Shown here: positions 54,100 through 62,383 of the stretch, piece by piece
Layout of the letters: the number at the start of each line of letters is the position of its first letter
Position numbering within the stretch: the first letter of the stretch is position 1
Assembly (NCBI GenBank): GCA_040755055.1
Contig: JBFMBS010000002.1
Location: forward strand, 62,001-126,000
DNA length: 64,000 nucleotides
Source: DYJK01 sp040755055
GTDB taxonomy: Bacteria; Bacteroidota; Ignavibacteria; Ignavibacteriales; Melioribacteraceae
Reading direction: 5' to 3'
The notes under the pieces: generated by a model
What the model was told of the DNA's origin: nothing
The model's input: the letters and a program-made list of their open reading frames with translations, nothing else
Databases searched by the model: none
Translations under genes and position numbers: made by a program

Positions 54100-55011
54100 T
54101 TAGAACTGTTTTATGACGTATTCTAGTTTTTTAGGTATAACATCAATAAGTGTTGTAAGCGTAGGTATTTCAATATTGGGCTCTATTGTTTCGTTTACAT
54201 GTCTCAGCACATTCCAATAATCTACATAAACTTTAATGCTGTCGTTTGTGAGTCTTCCCAATTTGTTAATACCGCCTTTTAATACCACACTGATTTTTGA
54301 CGGTGATACTTGCAATTCTTTAGATGAGGGTACATTCCTTACTTCAACAATCAAATCGTTAAAAGCTTTATCAACAATCTTCTGAACATCAAATTCAATT
54401 TTGCATTCATTAGTTGAAAAGTTTACACCATCAATCTCCGTAAGTGCAAGTTTAGTCTCGACTTTCGAATCAACATCTTTGTTCTCATAAGGTTGAGTAT
54501 AAACTGTATCAATATTCTGCAGCAAACTTGCGGAGCCGGAAATCTCCAATAGCTTTGGTTCGATAATAAGTTCCGAAGCAACCCCATAATCAGGTTTGAA
54601 ATCGATATTTATTACCGGCTTAATAGGTACCCTTTTGGTTATGGATTTATCGATATTAATTTCTATGTGCGATGGTGCTATTTCTACAAGATGAAATGAT
54701 GATGTGAGCCAGGTATTATTTTCTACTTCATTTCTTATATCAATTCTTGTTTTTCCAATTCTGCGGTGTGCCGATACAAAAAATTCCGGTTCGCCGCTCA
54801 AACCAAGTTTTGCTAATTCCCATCCTTTAGATTTAACACGTAAATAGATTTCTTTATGAGAAATAGTACCCAACGAAAAATTCTTAGGCAAACCCGTAAC
54901 TCTAACTTTAACTTTGACCGTAGTAGTAAAATCGCCGGATAAGGTTACAGATCCCCAAAGAATTATCGAAAACAGAATTATTACTGAGAGAGGTATAATT
55001 TTTTTCTTCAT
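54100..55011 (-). CDS. YbbR-like (CdaR-related) domain protein
   Basis: A 303-residue protein with an N-terminal membrane anchor (about residues 5-25) and repeated YbbR-type beta domains, shown by segments such as KVRVTGLPKNFSLGTISHKEIYLRVKSKG and VPIKPVINIDFKPDYGVASELIIEPKLLEISG. In Firmicutes CdaR controls diadenylate cyclase CdaA; Bacteroidota members are often near dacA, which is not seen here. The gene begins just after the terminator of the BMC shell unit, so it may have its own promoter. Confidence 0.8.
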   Translation of the reverse strand: MKKKIIPLSVIILFSIILWGSVTLSGDFTTTVKVKVRVTGLPKNFSLGTISHKEIYLRVKSKGWELAKLGLSGEPEFFVSAHRRIGKTRIDIRNEVENNTWLTSSFHLVEIAPSHIEINIDKSITKRVPIKPVINIDFKPDYGVASELIIEPKLLEISGSASLLQNIDTVYTQPYENKDVDSKVETKLALTEIDGVNFSTNECKIEFDVQKIVDKAFNDLIVEVRNVPSSKELQVSPSKISVVLKGGINKLGRLTNDSIKVYVDYWNVLRHVNETIEPNIEIPTLTTLIDVIPKKLEYVIKQF

Positions 55012-55022
55012 ACATTAAAAAT

Positions 55023-55050
55023 ATAAAAAAAACTCCACTTACGTGGAGTT
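55023..55050 (-). terminator. Strong terminator of the BMC shell gene pair
   Basis: A perfect 8-bp stem, AACTCCAC (55031-55038) with GTGGAGTT (55043-55050), and a 4-base loop. On the minus strand it is followed by an eight-base T run. It lies about 25 bases after the shell-gene stop and separates the pair from the YbbR gene. Confidence 0.88.
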
Positions 55051-55075
55051 CGGTAAGAAATCTATTTGCAAACTT

Positions 55076-55792
55076 TTATCTTAGCTTATCAAAAAATTCT
55101 ATTAATTCATCGCGATTAGCACGTGAAATTTCTCTCCCCTTAATAGGAAAATTTTCGAACGAACGGGCATAATGACGGAGCTTATGAACATTAAGTGTAG
55201 CCAGATATTCCTTTGTAGGAAGTTCTTTAGGAGAAACATTTTCAGTTTTATCGCTTTGTTCTTCTTCTTGAGTGCCTAATTCCTTGATCGCCTCTTTTCT
55301 TAATGCAGCCAACCGCGATTCTGAAGCATCAGGCGCCGGTTTGGCAATAGATTTTGGACGCCCACGTTTTTTAACAATACTTACCGGTTCTTCAAATAAC
55401 CCGGGGCTAATTTCATCTTCTTTTGTTACAGTAACTACTTCTTCATCCTTTGTTTCAGTGGGTGTCTCAACAGCTTTCTCGCTAACTTTTACTTTTTCGG
55501 TTTTTGGTTCACTAGGAATGGAAGAATAATAAATAATATCTTCGATTTGGTCATCGGGTCGTGGTATTACGTGTGCGGAAATTAATTGGCTAACTCTTTG
55601 AGCGGCGGCAGCACCAGCATCGACAGCAGCTTTAACAGCGGCAACCTCGCCTATAACTTTTACAGTTACCAACGCCGCTGTAATTTTTTCTTTGCTTACT
55701 AATTTTACATTAGCAGCTTTAACCATTGCATCAGCGGCTTCAATGGCACCAATTAATCCTTTGGTTTCAATGAGCCCAAGAGCTAATTGCAT
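55076..55792 (-). CDS. BMC shell protein with AT-hook-like motif and SAP/Rho-N-like C-terminus
   Basis: A 238-residue protein. Residues 1-88 are a hexamer-type BMC domain closely similar to the neighbour (ALGLIETKGLIGAIEAADAM, VAAVKAAVDAGAAAAQ, HVIPRPDDQ). The pore segment reads KEKITAAL, without the glycines of a usual pore. Residues 89-190 are acidic, low in complexity and probably disordered, with a KKRGRPKS core at 141-148 resembling an AT-hook. Residues about 195-238 (LNVHKLRHYARSFENFPIKG and NRDELIEFF) look like a SAP or Rho-N helical domain. In the family, EutK and PduK also carry C-terminal extensions, and that of EutK has a nucleic-acid-binding fold. A role tethering nucleic acid to the shell is inference. 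Confidence 0.88.
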   Translation of the reverse strand: MQLALGLIETKGLIGAIEAADAMVKAANVKLVSKEKITAALVTVKVIGEVAAVKAAVDAGAAAAQRVSQLISAHVIPRPDDQIEDIIYYSSIPSEPKTEKVKVSEKAVETPTETKDEEVVTVTKEDEISPGLFEEPVSIVKKRGRPKSIAKPAPDASESRLAALRKEAIKELGTQEEEQSDKTENVSPKELPTKEYLATLNVHKLRHYARSFENFPIKGREISRANRDELIEFFDKLR

Positions 55793-55799
55793 AATTCAA

Positions 55800-56081
55800 T
55801 TACTTTGATCTTTTAGGAAGAATCATTTCCACATCAGTATGGGGACGGGGAATGACGTGAACTGATACTAATTCACCAACACGTTGAGCAGCAGCGGCAC
55901 CGGCATCGGTAGCAGCTTTAACTGCACCAACATCTCCGCGGACCATGACAGTTACATATCCGCCGCCTATCGTTTCTTTGCCTATTAATTCAACTTTTGC
56001 TGCTTTAACCATAGCATCGGCGGCTTCTATTGCGCCTACCAATCCTTTGGTTTCAATCATTCCGAGTGCGTCAAGAGTCAT
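55800..56081 (-). CDS. BMC-H hexameric shell protein (PduA/CcmK-like)
   Basis: A 93-residue canonical BMC-H protein, first gene of the pair. Hallmarks: ALGMIETKGLVGAIEAADAMVKAAKVEL, pore segment KETIGGGYVTVMVRGD, GAVKAATDAGAAAA and HVIPRPH. Such subunits form the hexagonal tiles of microcompartment facets, and the pore glycines are typical for metabolite passage. The ATG follows GGGAG. It is seven bases upstream of the extended shell protein. No pentamer (EutN/CcmL) or trimer gene is present, so other shell parts must lie elsewhere. Confidence 0.97.
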   Translation of the reverse strand: MTLDALGMIETKGLVGAIEAADAMVKAAKVELIGKETIGGGYVTVMVRGDVGAVKAATDAGAAAAQRVGELVSVHVIPRPHTDVEMILPKRSK

Positions 56082-56115
56082 AGATGTGCTCCCTATTTTT
56101 AATTAATTACATTTT

Positions 56116-56145
56116 CAAAATAGTTTATATAGATAAAATTGTCAA
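56116..56145 (-). promoter_or_regulatory. Promoter candidate of the BMC shell operon
   Basis: On the minus strand TTGACA begins at 56145 and TATTTTG occupies 56122-56116, one base short of TAnnTTTG. The spacer between TTG and TATTTTG is 20 bases. The predicted transcript start is about 28 bases before the BMC-H ATG. Confidence 0.42.
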
Positions 56146-56160
56146 TTTCTTTTAATTGTG

Positions 56161-56583
56161 TTATTTAAGGCTGCGCAGATAATCTTCGAGTATTACAGCA
56201 GCCGAGTTTTTATCGAGCAATGATTTATCCCTTCTTTTCTTCTTAGAAACTACCGTTTCTATTACTCTTTGTCTTGCTATCTCAGAAGAATATCTTTCAT
56301 CAATTAATTCAACCGGCAGATTATAAGTTTTAGATATATCATCCTTAAATGCATAAATAAGTTTGGACATTTTTGATTCTTCTCCGCTTTCTTTCACCGG
56401 GTTGCCGATAATGATTTTTACAACATGATACTCATCTATGATTTTTTTTAACCCGGTTAAAAATCTCGAATTATTTTCCAAGGTGATTAAAGGATAAGCA
56501 AAAATATTAAGAGGGTCAGTTATTGCAACACCGATTCGTTTTTCTCCGTAATCTAATGCCAGTATTCTTTTTTCTTCGACCAT
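56161..56583 (-). CDS. ruvX: RuvX/YqgF, Holliday junction resolvase-like and pre-16S rRNA nuclease
   Basis: A 140-residue RNase H-fold protein with ALDYGEKRIGVAITD, IIGNPVKESGEES and IDERYSSEIARQR, ending with the DKNSAAVILEDYL motif. These hold the acidic residues of the family. In E. coli YqgF matures the 5' end of 16S rRNA. I prefer the ATG at 56583 to the TTG just before it. It follows rel by about 15 bases. Confidence 0.93.
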   Translation of the reverse strand: MVEEKRILALDYGEKRIGVAITDPLNIFAYPLITLENNSRFLTGLKKIIDEYHVVKIIIGNPVKESGEESKMSKLIYAFKDDISKTYNLPVELIDERYSSEIARQRVIETVVSKKKRRDKSLLDKNSAAVILEDYLRSLK

Positions 56584-56598
56584 CAAATAAAATTATAT

Positions 56599-58788
56599 TT
56601 AGTTATCAGCATCAAATCGTTCAACAAGATAAATTCCCTTTACTTTCTTTAACCTATCGATCAATTTGTTTAAATGGCTCAGATCTTTTACGTAAACCGT
56701 AACAGTTCCCTTGAACATCGAATCACCGGTCGAAATATTCACGGATTTAATATTTGTATTTTCGTATGTAGTTATGCTGTTGGAAATATCTTTTAATATT
56801 CCAGGCATATCTTCACCCCGGATACTAATACCGGCAACGAAGAAAGCACCGTTTGTTTTGGGCCATGTAACCGGCACAATTCTGCTCTCACCATTTTTAA
56901 GTAAGGTGATTAAGTTATTGCAATCCTTGCGATGAATTTTTATTCCTTCACCAATAGTTACATAGCCAACTACGGGGTCGCCTGGTATCGGGTGACAGCA
57001 CTTGGCATAAGAAACCGCCAATCCTTTTTGATCACCTTCGATAACAACGCCGCCCGCTGTGGTGCGTGCTATATCGGCAAATTTGTTGAACTCTAGATCG
57101 TGGCTTGCTTTGTCTTCTTCGTCGGTTTTGGGATTTAATATTTCATCGAGATTTATTTTGTCTTGGGATATCGCACGGTAGAACAATCTTGTATTTTCAA
57201 ATTTTAATTTACGTGCTAACTTAACCAGGTCATCGTTCGAAAAAGAGAGTTTCAATTTTTTGATTTTCTTTTCCCAAACTTCTTTGCCGTATTCAATTTG
57301 TTTCTCTTCTTCCTTATTCAGGTATTTCCGGATGTGACTTTTGGTTTTGTGTGTTTGAACAAATTGAAGCCAGCTTTTATTCGGATGTTGATTTTTTGAG
57401 GTGATAATTTCAACCTGGTCGCCGCTGTGCAGCACAGTATCAAGCGGAACAATTTTACCATTTACTTTGGCGCCAATACAGTGATCACCCACATTACTGT
57501 GAACTTCATAAGCAAAATCGACCGGCGTTGAATTGAGAGGTAAACGTTTCAATTCACCCTTTGGAGTAAAAATATAAATTTCATCCTGGTATAGATTGAG
57601 TTTAAAACTCGCCAGTATTTCCCGTGTCGCTTCATCTTTAGAAGCATTCTCAAAAATATCGCGTACCCAATTTACCCAGTCTTCAAGATCGGAATCTGAA
57701 GTTTCAATTTTCTCTTTATATTTCCAGTGCGCCGCAACTCCGCGCTCGGCAATTTCATGCATCTTTCTTGTTCTTATCTGAACTTCTACCAATTTACCGT
57801 CGGGACCAATTACGGTAGTATGAATCGATTGATAATTATTTTTTTTGGGAATAGAGATAAAATCTTTGAAGCGATCAGGGATTGGTTTATAGAGTTGGTT
57901 AATTATTCCAAGAACATAGTAGCACTCATTCGGATCATTGCTTTCCAAAATTATTCGTACTGCGAGCAGATCATAGATGTCTTCAAAAGGGCGGTTCTGA
58001 ATTATCATTTTTCGATATACCGAATACAAGTGCTTTGGTCTGCCGCCTATTTCGTAATCGAGTTTGTGCTCCTTTAATTTTTCCACAATCGGTTTGGTGA
58101 AACGATTTATAAATGATTCTCTTTCCTTCCTGGTATTCTTAACTTTTTTTGCAATGTCTTCGTAAGCTTCTTTATTCAAATACTTAAAAGCAAGGTCTTC
58201 CATTTCCCATTTGATTGCACCAAGACCGAAGCGGTGTGCAAACGGTGCGTAAATCTCCAGCGTCTCTTTAGCTATCCTTCTCTGTTTCTGCGGATGAACA
58301 AATTCAAGCGTACGCATATTATGCAATCGATCGGCAAACTTCACAAGAATTACGCGAACATCTTTGATCATCGAAAGTAAAAGTTTGCGGTAATTTTCAG
58401 CTTGTGTAATTTCTTGTCCTTTAAACACTCCGCCGATTTTTGTAACGCCATCAACAATTTCCGCAACTTCTTTGTTAAATTCTTTTGCAATGAAATCGAG
58501 ACCAATGTCGCTGTCCTCAACAACATCGTGAAGTAATGCGCTGACCACGGAAATATCGTCTAACGGAATTTCGCGAGCTACAATTGAGGCAACTTCATAA
58601 GGATGGTTAAAATATGGTTCGCCGGAAGCTCTGAAATCGTTCTTATGCGATTCATAACTTAGCTGGAATGCTTTTTGGATTAATCCATCGTTGACCGAAG
58701 GAAGATTAGCTTTACAAACAGCGATGAGATCATCCATCATCCGTTTATGTTTTACATTGATTGTAAGTTCCATAGCGCCTAATTCCAT
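56599..58788 (-). CDS. rel: RelA/SpoT family (p)ppGpp synthetase/hydrolase
   Basis: A protein of about 729 residues with all Rel domains: HD hydrolase (HHP-type NHPYEVA, LHDVVEDSD), synthetase (FKDFISIPKKNNYQSIHTTVIGP), TGS (IYIFTPKGELKRLP), a helical and zinc-finger-like part (CCHPIPGDPVVGY), and a C-terminal ACT domain (GISIRGEDMPGILKDIS). The hydrolase motif is intact, so it is likely bifunctional and controls the stringent response. The start is uncertain among ATG 58788, ATG 58773 and an upstream TTG; AGG precedes 58773. Confidence 0.95.
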   Translation of the reverse strand: MELGAMELTINVKHKRMMDDLIAVCKANLPSVNDGLIQKAFQLSYESHKNDFRASGEPYFNHPYEVASIVAREIPLDDISVVSALLHDVVEDSDIGLDFIAKEFNKEVAEIVDGVTKIGGVFKGQEITQAENYRKLLLSMIKDVRVILVKFADRLHNMRTLEFVHPQKQRRIAKETLEIYAPFAHRFGLGAIKWEMEDLAFKYLNKEAYEDIAKKVKNTRKERESFINRFTKPIVEKLKEHKLDYEIGGRPKHLYSVYRKMIIQNRPFEDIYDLLAVRIILESNDPNECYYVLGIINQLYKPIPDRFKDFISIPKKNNYQSIHTTVIGPDGKLVEVQIRTRKMHEIAERGVAAHWKYKEKIETSDSDLEDWVNWVRDIFENASKDEATREILASFKLNLYQDEIYIFTPKGELKRLPLNSTPVDFAYEVHSNVGDHCIGAKVNGKIVPLDTVLHSGDQVEIITSKNQHPNKSWLQFVQTHKTKSHIRKYLNKEEEKQIEYGKEVWEKKIKKLKLSFSNDDLVKLARKLKFENTRLFYRAISQDKINLDEILNPKTDEEDKASHDLEFNKFADIARTTAGGVVIEGDQKGLAVSYAKCCHPIPGDPVVGYVTIGEGIKIHRKDCNNLITLLKNGESRIVPVTWPKTNGAFFVAGISIRGEDMPGILKDISNSITTYENTNIKSVNISTGDSMFKGTVTVYVKDLSHLNKLIDRLKKVKGIYLVERFDADN

Positions 58789-58855
58789 AGGCAATTAATA
58801 TTATTCTTTTTCTTCAAAGTCAATACATCCAATCGTCACTAACACAGTTCAAGCA

Positions 58856-59482
58856 TTAAAATGTTCCGAAAGTACGGTCGCCGGCATCACCCAATCCCGG
58901 TAAAATATAACCAATATTGCTTAACTGTCTATCTAAAGCAGCAGTGTAAATCGGAACTTCCGGATGATCACTACTCATTTTATTGACACCTTCCGGTGCA
59001 GCGATAAGACATGCCAGGATGCATTTGCCGGCATCCCTCTTCCTTAAATAATTAAACGATGCCACTGCACTGCCACCCGTTGCCAGCATAGGGTCTAAAA
59101 GAATAGTAACGGATTCATCTAAATTATTCGGGGTTTTATAATAATAATCGATCGGCTCAAGCGTTTTTTCGTCTCGCTGTAAACCAATGTGGCCAACTTT
59201 AGCATCCGGAATCATCTCGAGAAATGAACTAACCATGCTCAAACCGGCCCTGAGTACCGGCACAAGAACAATCTGTTTTTTGAGTTTATATCCCTTAGTT
59301 TTTTCTAATGGGGTTGATACTTCATACTCCAGCAGATCAAGTGTTTTGCCAATTTCAATTGCCAATGCATATGAAACGCGACTTAATGCGGACCTAAAAT
59401 CAGCCGGTTGAGTATCAGAATCTCTTAAAATTGTTACGTCCCTTTTCACAAAAGGATTATCTACAATGATTAAATTTTTCAT
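58856..59482 (-). CDS. upp: Uracil phosphoribosyltransferase
   Basis: A 208-residue Upp that makes UMP from uracil and PRPP. The PRPP-binding loop LLDPMLATGGSA, the VPVLRAGLSM segment and the C-terminal GLGDAGDRTFGT motif are conserved. AAGGAATAGG precedes the ATG. It lies one base behind the flavoprotein gene, suggesting coupling. Confidence 0.96.
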   Translation of the reverse strand: MKNLIIVDNPFVKRDVTILRDSDTQPADFRSALSRVSYALAIEIGKTLDLLEYEVSTPLEKTKGYKLKKQIVLVPVLRAGLSMVSSFLEMIPDAKVGHIGLQRDEKTLEPIDYYYKTPNNLDESVTILLDPMLATGGSAVASFNYLRKRDAGKCILACLIAAPEGVNKMSSDHPEVPIYTAALDRQLSNIGYILPGLGDAGDRTFGTF

Positions 59483-59483
59483 C

Positions 59484-60839
59484 CTATTCCTTTTCTATTT
59501 TTCTACCAAGTATTGACAATAGATTGACAAAGGGAGACAGCGGCGGAGTATAATTAAAATTAATATTTGCCAGTTCCATTCCCTTAATACGATTATGAAT
59601 TAGTGATGAAATCAAGTCTCCATAACCTGAAACTTCTTCACCGCCAAAAAAGGAAGCTCCCAATATCTGCTTATTTGATTTATCAAAAATTATCTTTCCG
59701 AATACATTTTCAGAGTCAGGCATTACTTTAACTAAATTAGGAGCAATAGCATTTACAGTTTTAAAATTGAATTTGTGTTCTGCTGCTTCGTTCTGATTTA
59801 ATCCTACACTCACTAAGAATTTATCAAATACTTTTACAGCAGCATTTTTCACAACCGGTCTTGCAGTAGCAATGCCTCCGGCGGCATTCTCCCCGGCTAT
59901 GTGCCCGAAAGAATGAGCATAAGTTGCAAGTGGAAAATAATCGGGTTGACCGGTAATCTTGTTTATTATTTCTATATTATCTCCGGCGGCAAAAATATTA
60001 GGGTCGGATGTTTGTAATTTTTGATTAACCGTAAGTCCTCCATATTTGCCAACTTTGAGTTTAGAACTAATTGCCAGATCATTGTTAGGTTCAAACCCGG
60101 TGGCAAGAAGTATTAGATCGAACTCGATATGCCGCCCCTCGATATTTATAAATTTAACTTTATCCCCTTCAAAACCAAATTTTAGCTGTTTGATACCGCC
60201 AAGAAAATTAATCCCGTTTTTAATCAATAAGTCCTTAATCAAATATTGAATCTCTTCATCAACTCCCGGCATAGGTAAATTTTCTTTTTCAATTATTGTA
60301 ATCTCATAATTTAATTTTCTAAATGATTCTGCTGCCTCCAGACCAATATATCCGCTGCCAATAACTAAAATATTTTTTACCGCGTTAATGTTAAGATAGT
60401 TTTGGATCGAAAGTAAATTATTGAAATTCTTAAGTGTGAATACATTTTCTAACTTAGAGTAGAGCTGCGGAATCCTTTTTGCTTTTGACCCGGTTGTAAG
60501 AATTAATTTGTTATAATCGAATTCGAGCAACTCGTTGGTTTTTTGATTGCGTACTGAAACTGTTTTTTTAATACGATCAATTTTTTCGACAAAATGATTT
60601 ACAAAAACTTTTACCCTTTTTTCTTGCTCAAAAGATCCGGGTGAATAAAAGAGAAGATCATTAGGATTTTTTACAATGCCTGATAAAGCATACGGAAGTT
60701 CACAAGTGCCGGTAGAAATATAATCCGATGCCTCAAAGAGAATTACATTAGCATCGGGAGCAGTACGCTTTGCCTTTGCTGCCGCCGCCGGACCGGCTGC
60801 GTTACCGCCTATAACTAATATGCTTTTAGGGGATGTCAT
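59484..60839 (-). CDS. CoA-disulfide reductase / NADH oxidase-like FAD protein with redox Cys
   Basis: A 451-residue pyridine nucleotide-disulfide oxidoreductase with a single active Cys. FAD motif VIGGNAAGPAAA at 9-20, C46 in STGTCELPY at the place of the CoA-disulfide reductase cysteine, a NAD motif VIGSGYIGLEAAESFRKLN, and FAAGDNIE. Members reduce CoA disulfide, polysulfide, persulfide or oxygen. As the window also has bshC, a bacillithiol-disulfide-type function is possible but only inferred. Upp follows directly. Confidence 0.88.
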   Translation of the reverse strand: MTSPKSILVIGGNAAGPAAAAKAKRTAPDANVILFEASDYISTGTCELPYALSGIVKNPNDLLFYSPGSFEQEKRVKVFVNHFVEKIDRIKKTVSVRNQKTNELLEFDYNKLILTTGSKAKRIPQLYSKLENVFTLKNFNNLLSIQNYLNINAVKNILVIGSGYIGLEAAESFRKLNYEITIIEKENLPMPGVDEEIQYLIKDLLIKNGINFLGGIKQLKFGFEGDKVKFINIEGRHIEFDLILLATGFEPNNDLAISSKLKVGKYGGLTVNQKLQTSDPNIFAAGDNIEIINKITGQPDYFPLATYAHSFGHIAGENAAGGIATARPVVKNAAVKVFDKFLVSVGLNQNEAAEHKFNFKTVNAIAPNLVKVMPDSENVFGKIIFDKSNKQILGASFFGGEEVSGYGDLISSLIHNRIKGMELANINFNYTPPLSPFVNLLSILGRKIEKE

Positions 60840-60905
60840 TCAAAATGATTTATTTGGTATGAAATATAAGTAATTTAGGGATTATTGGATATCGGCGTGT
60901 AGAGG

Positions 60906-62219
60906 TTACTTCTCTTTAAAAGAAAGCGTCATAGGCACTCCTTCAAATCCAAAATTACTGCGGATCAACCTTTCAAGAAATCTCTTATAATGTTCCGGGA
61001 TGTATTTATGCTCATTGGCAAAGAAAAAGAAAATCGGGTAATGCTCACCAACCTGGGTGATATATTTTATCTTAATTTCTTTACCGGTTGGTGTTGCCGG
61101 CGGAGGTTTCATCTGAATTTCAGGTAATAGAATATCATTTAATTGGCTTGTAGGAATTTTCTTTTTTCTTTCTTCGTTTATTTTCTTTGCAAGATCAATT
61201 AATTTAAAAATTCTTTGTTTAGTTAGAGCAGAAATCGTTATGATTGGAATGTAATCCTCGGCAGCCATTTCTAACTTTATTGCATCTTCGTACTTTTTAG
61301 CCGTATTGGTATCCTTCTCGATTAAATCCCATTTGTTGATGGCAATGATCATTCCCTTTCTTCTTCTTACTGCTTCCTGGATAATTTTTTGATCTTGCTT
61401 TTCCAGACCAAGTTCGGCATCAAGCAAAAGAATTGAAACATTCGAATCCCAAATTGCGCGGTAAGTCCTTACGTTGGCAAAAAATTCTATATTCTCTTTT
61501 ATTTTTGTTTTTTTCCGGAGACCGGCAGTATCTACCAATACAATTTCTTCGCCGTAATATTTTAGGATTGAATCAATACTGTCCCGTGTTGTACCGGGAA
61601 TATTTGTTACAATACTTCTATCATAACCGAGAAGTGAATTCACGAGGGATGATTTGCCAACATTCGGTTTACCAATTATCGCGAGACGTAAACGCTCATC
61701 GGGCTTCTCATCCAATTCCGGGGACGGAAGATGTGATTGTAAATCATCTAAAAAATCCCCGAGGTTTCTGCCGTTTAATGCAGAGATATCGTACACATGT
61801 TCAAAACCAAGAGAATAAAAATCGCTTATACCTAAACTCTGCTCTGGACTATCAAGCTTGTTTACAAGCAGATAATACGGCTTGGATGATTTACGCAGCA
61901 TCAAAGCAATTTCTTCATCAAAAGGCGTTAAACCGGTTTTGCCATCGACTACAAATAAAATTGAATCACTTTCTTCTAAAGCAATCTCAACTTGTTCGCG
62001 TATTGCTGTTTCAAAAAGATCTTCTGAGTTAGGTACATAACCGCCGGTATCAATAACTCTAAAATGTTTGCCGTTCCATTCAACGTCTCCGTAAATACGG
62101 TCACGCGTAACGCCGCTTACATCATCAACAATTGATCTTGTACTTTTCGTCAATCTATTGAAAAGTGTTGATTTGCCAACATTTGGTCTGCCTACTATTA
62201 CAACTAATGGTTCTGCCAC
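60906..62219 (-). CDS. der: GTPase Der (EngA), ribosome assembly
   Basis: A 437-residue protein with two tandem G domains. G1 motifs are GRPNVGKST and GKPNVGKSS, G3 motifs are DTGGY and DTAGLR, and NKLD and NKWD mark G4. A C-terminal KH-like domain follows. Der is needed for 50S subunit assembly. I chose the GTG at 62219 because AAAGG lies upstream and family similarity starts there. A longer frame to 62300 would run through a repeat element and is unlikely. Confidence 0.95.
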   Translation of the reverse strand: MAEPLVVIVGRPNVGKSTLFNRLTKSTRSIVDDVSGVTRDRIYGDVEWNGKHFRVIDTGGYVPNSEDLFETAIREQVEIALEESDSILFVVDGKTGLTPFDEEIALMLRKSSKPYYLLVNKLDSPEQSLGISDFYSLGFEHVYDISALNGRNLGDFLDDLQSHLPSPELDEKPDERLRLAIIGKPNVGKSSLVNSLLGYDRSIVTNIPGTTRDSIDSILKYYGEEIVLVDTAGLRKKTKIKENIEFFANVRTYRAIWDSNVSILLLDAELGLEKQDQKIIQEAVRRRKGMIIAINKWDLIEKDTNTAKKYEDAIKLEMAAEDYIPIITISALTKQRIFKLIDLAKKINEERKKKIPTSQLNDILLPEIQMKPPPATPTGKEIKIKYITQVGEHYPIFFFFANEHKYIPEHYKRFLERLIRSNFGFEGVPMTLSFKEK

Positions 62220-62273
62220 AAATTTACCTTTTACATCAAAAAGAAATGGAACGTTGATAATGCAGATTACTGT

Positions 62274-62322
62274 GGATTGAATCAGCGAGAATACGCTCAA
62301 TCCGTGTCATCCGCGTTCTATT
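62274..62322 (-). repeat. Hairpin plus conserved 17-base tail, copy 2
   Basis: GGATTGA (62274-62280) pairs with TCAATCC (62297-62303), with an inner GCG/CGC pair, and two bases later comes GTCATCCGCGTTCTATT at 62306-62322, identical to 17453-17469. On the plus strand the order hairpin then tail is the same in both copies; the hairpins differ in sequence. Confidence 0.6.
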
Positions 62323-62383
62323 AAATTCTTGATTTGATTTACAATTAATCCAAATAGAAGAATGCATTTATAAATAAGTACCG

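Noticed and set aside
61433..62032. 199-codon open frame opposite der
   Set aside because: It lies fully inside der on the other strand and shows no recognisable domain.
62220..62300. 27-codon N-terminal extension of Der
   Set aside because: It would be encoded by the repeat element, starts with TTG without a ribosome binding site, and is absent from the Der family.
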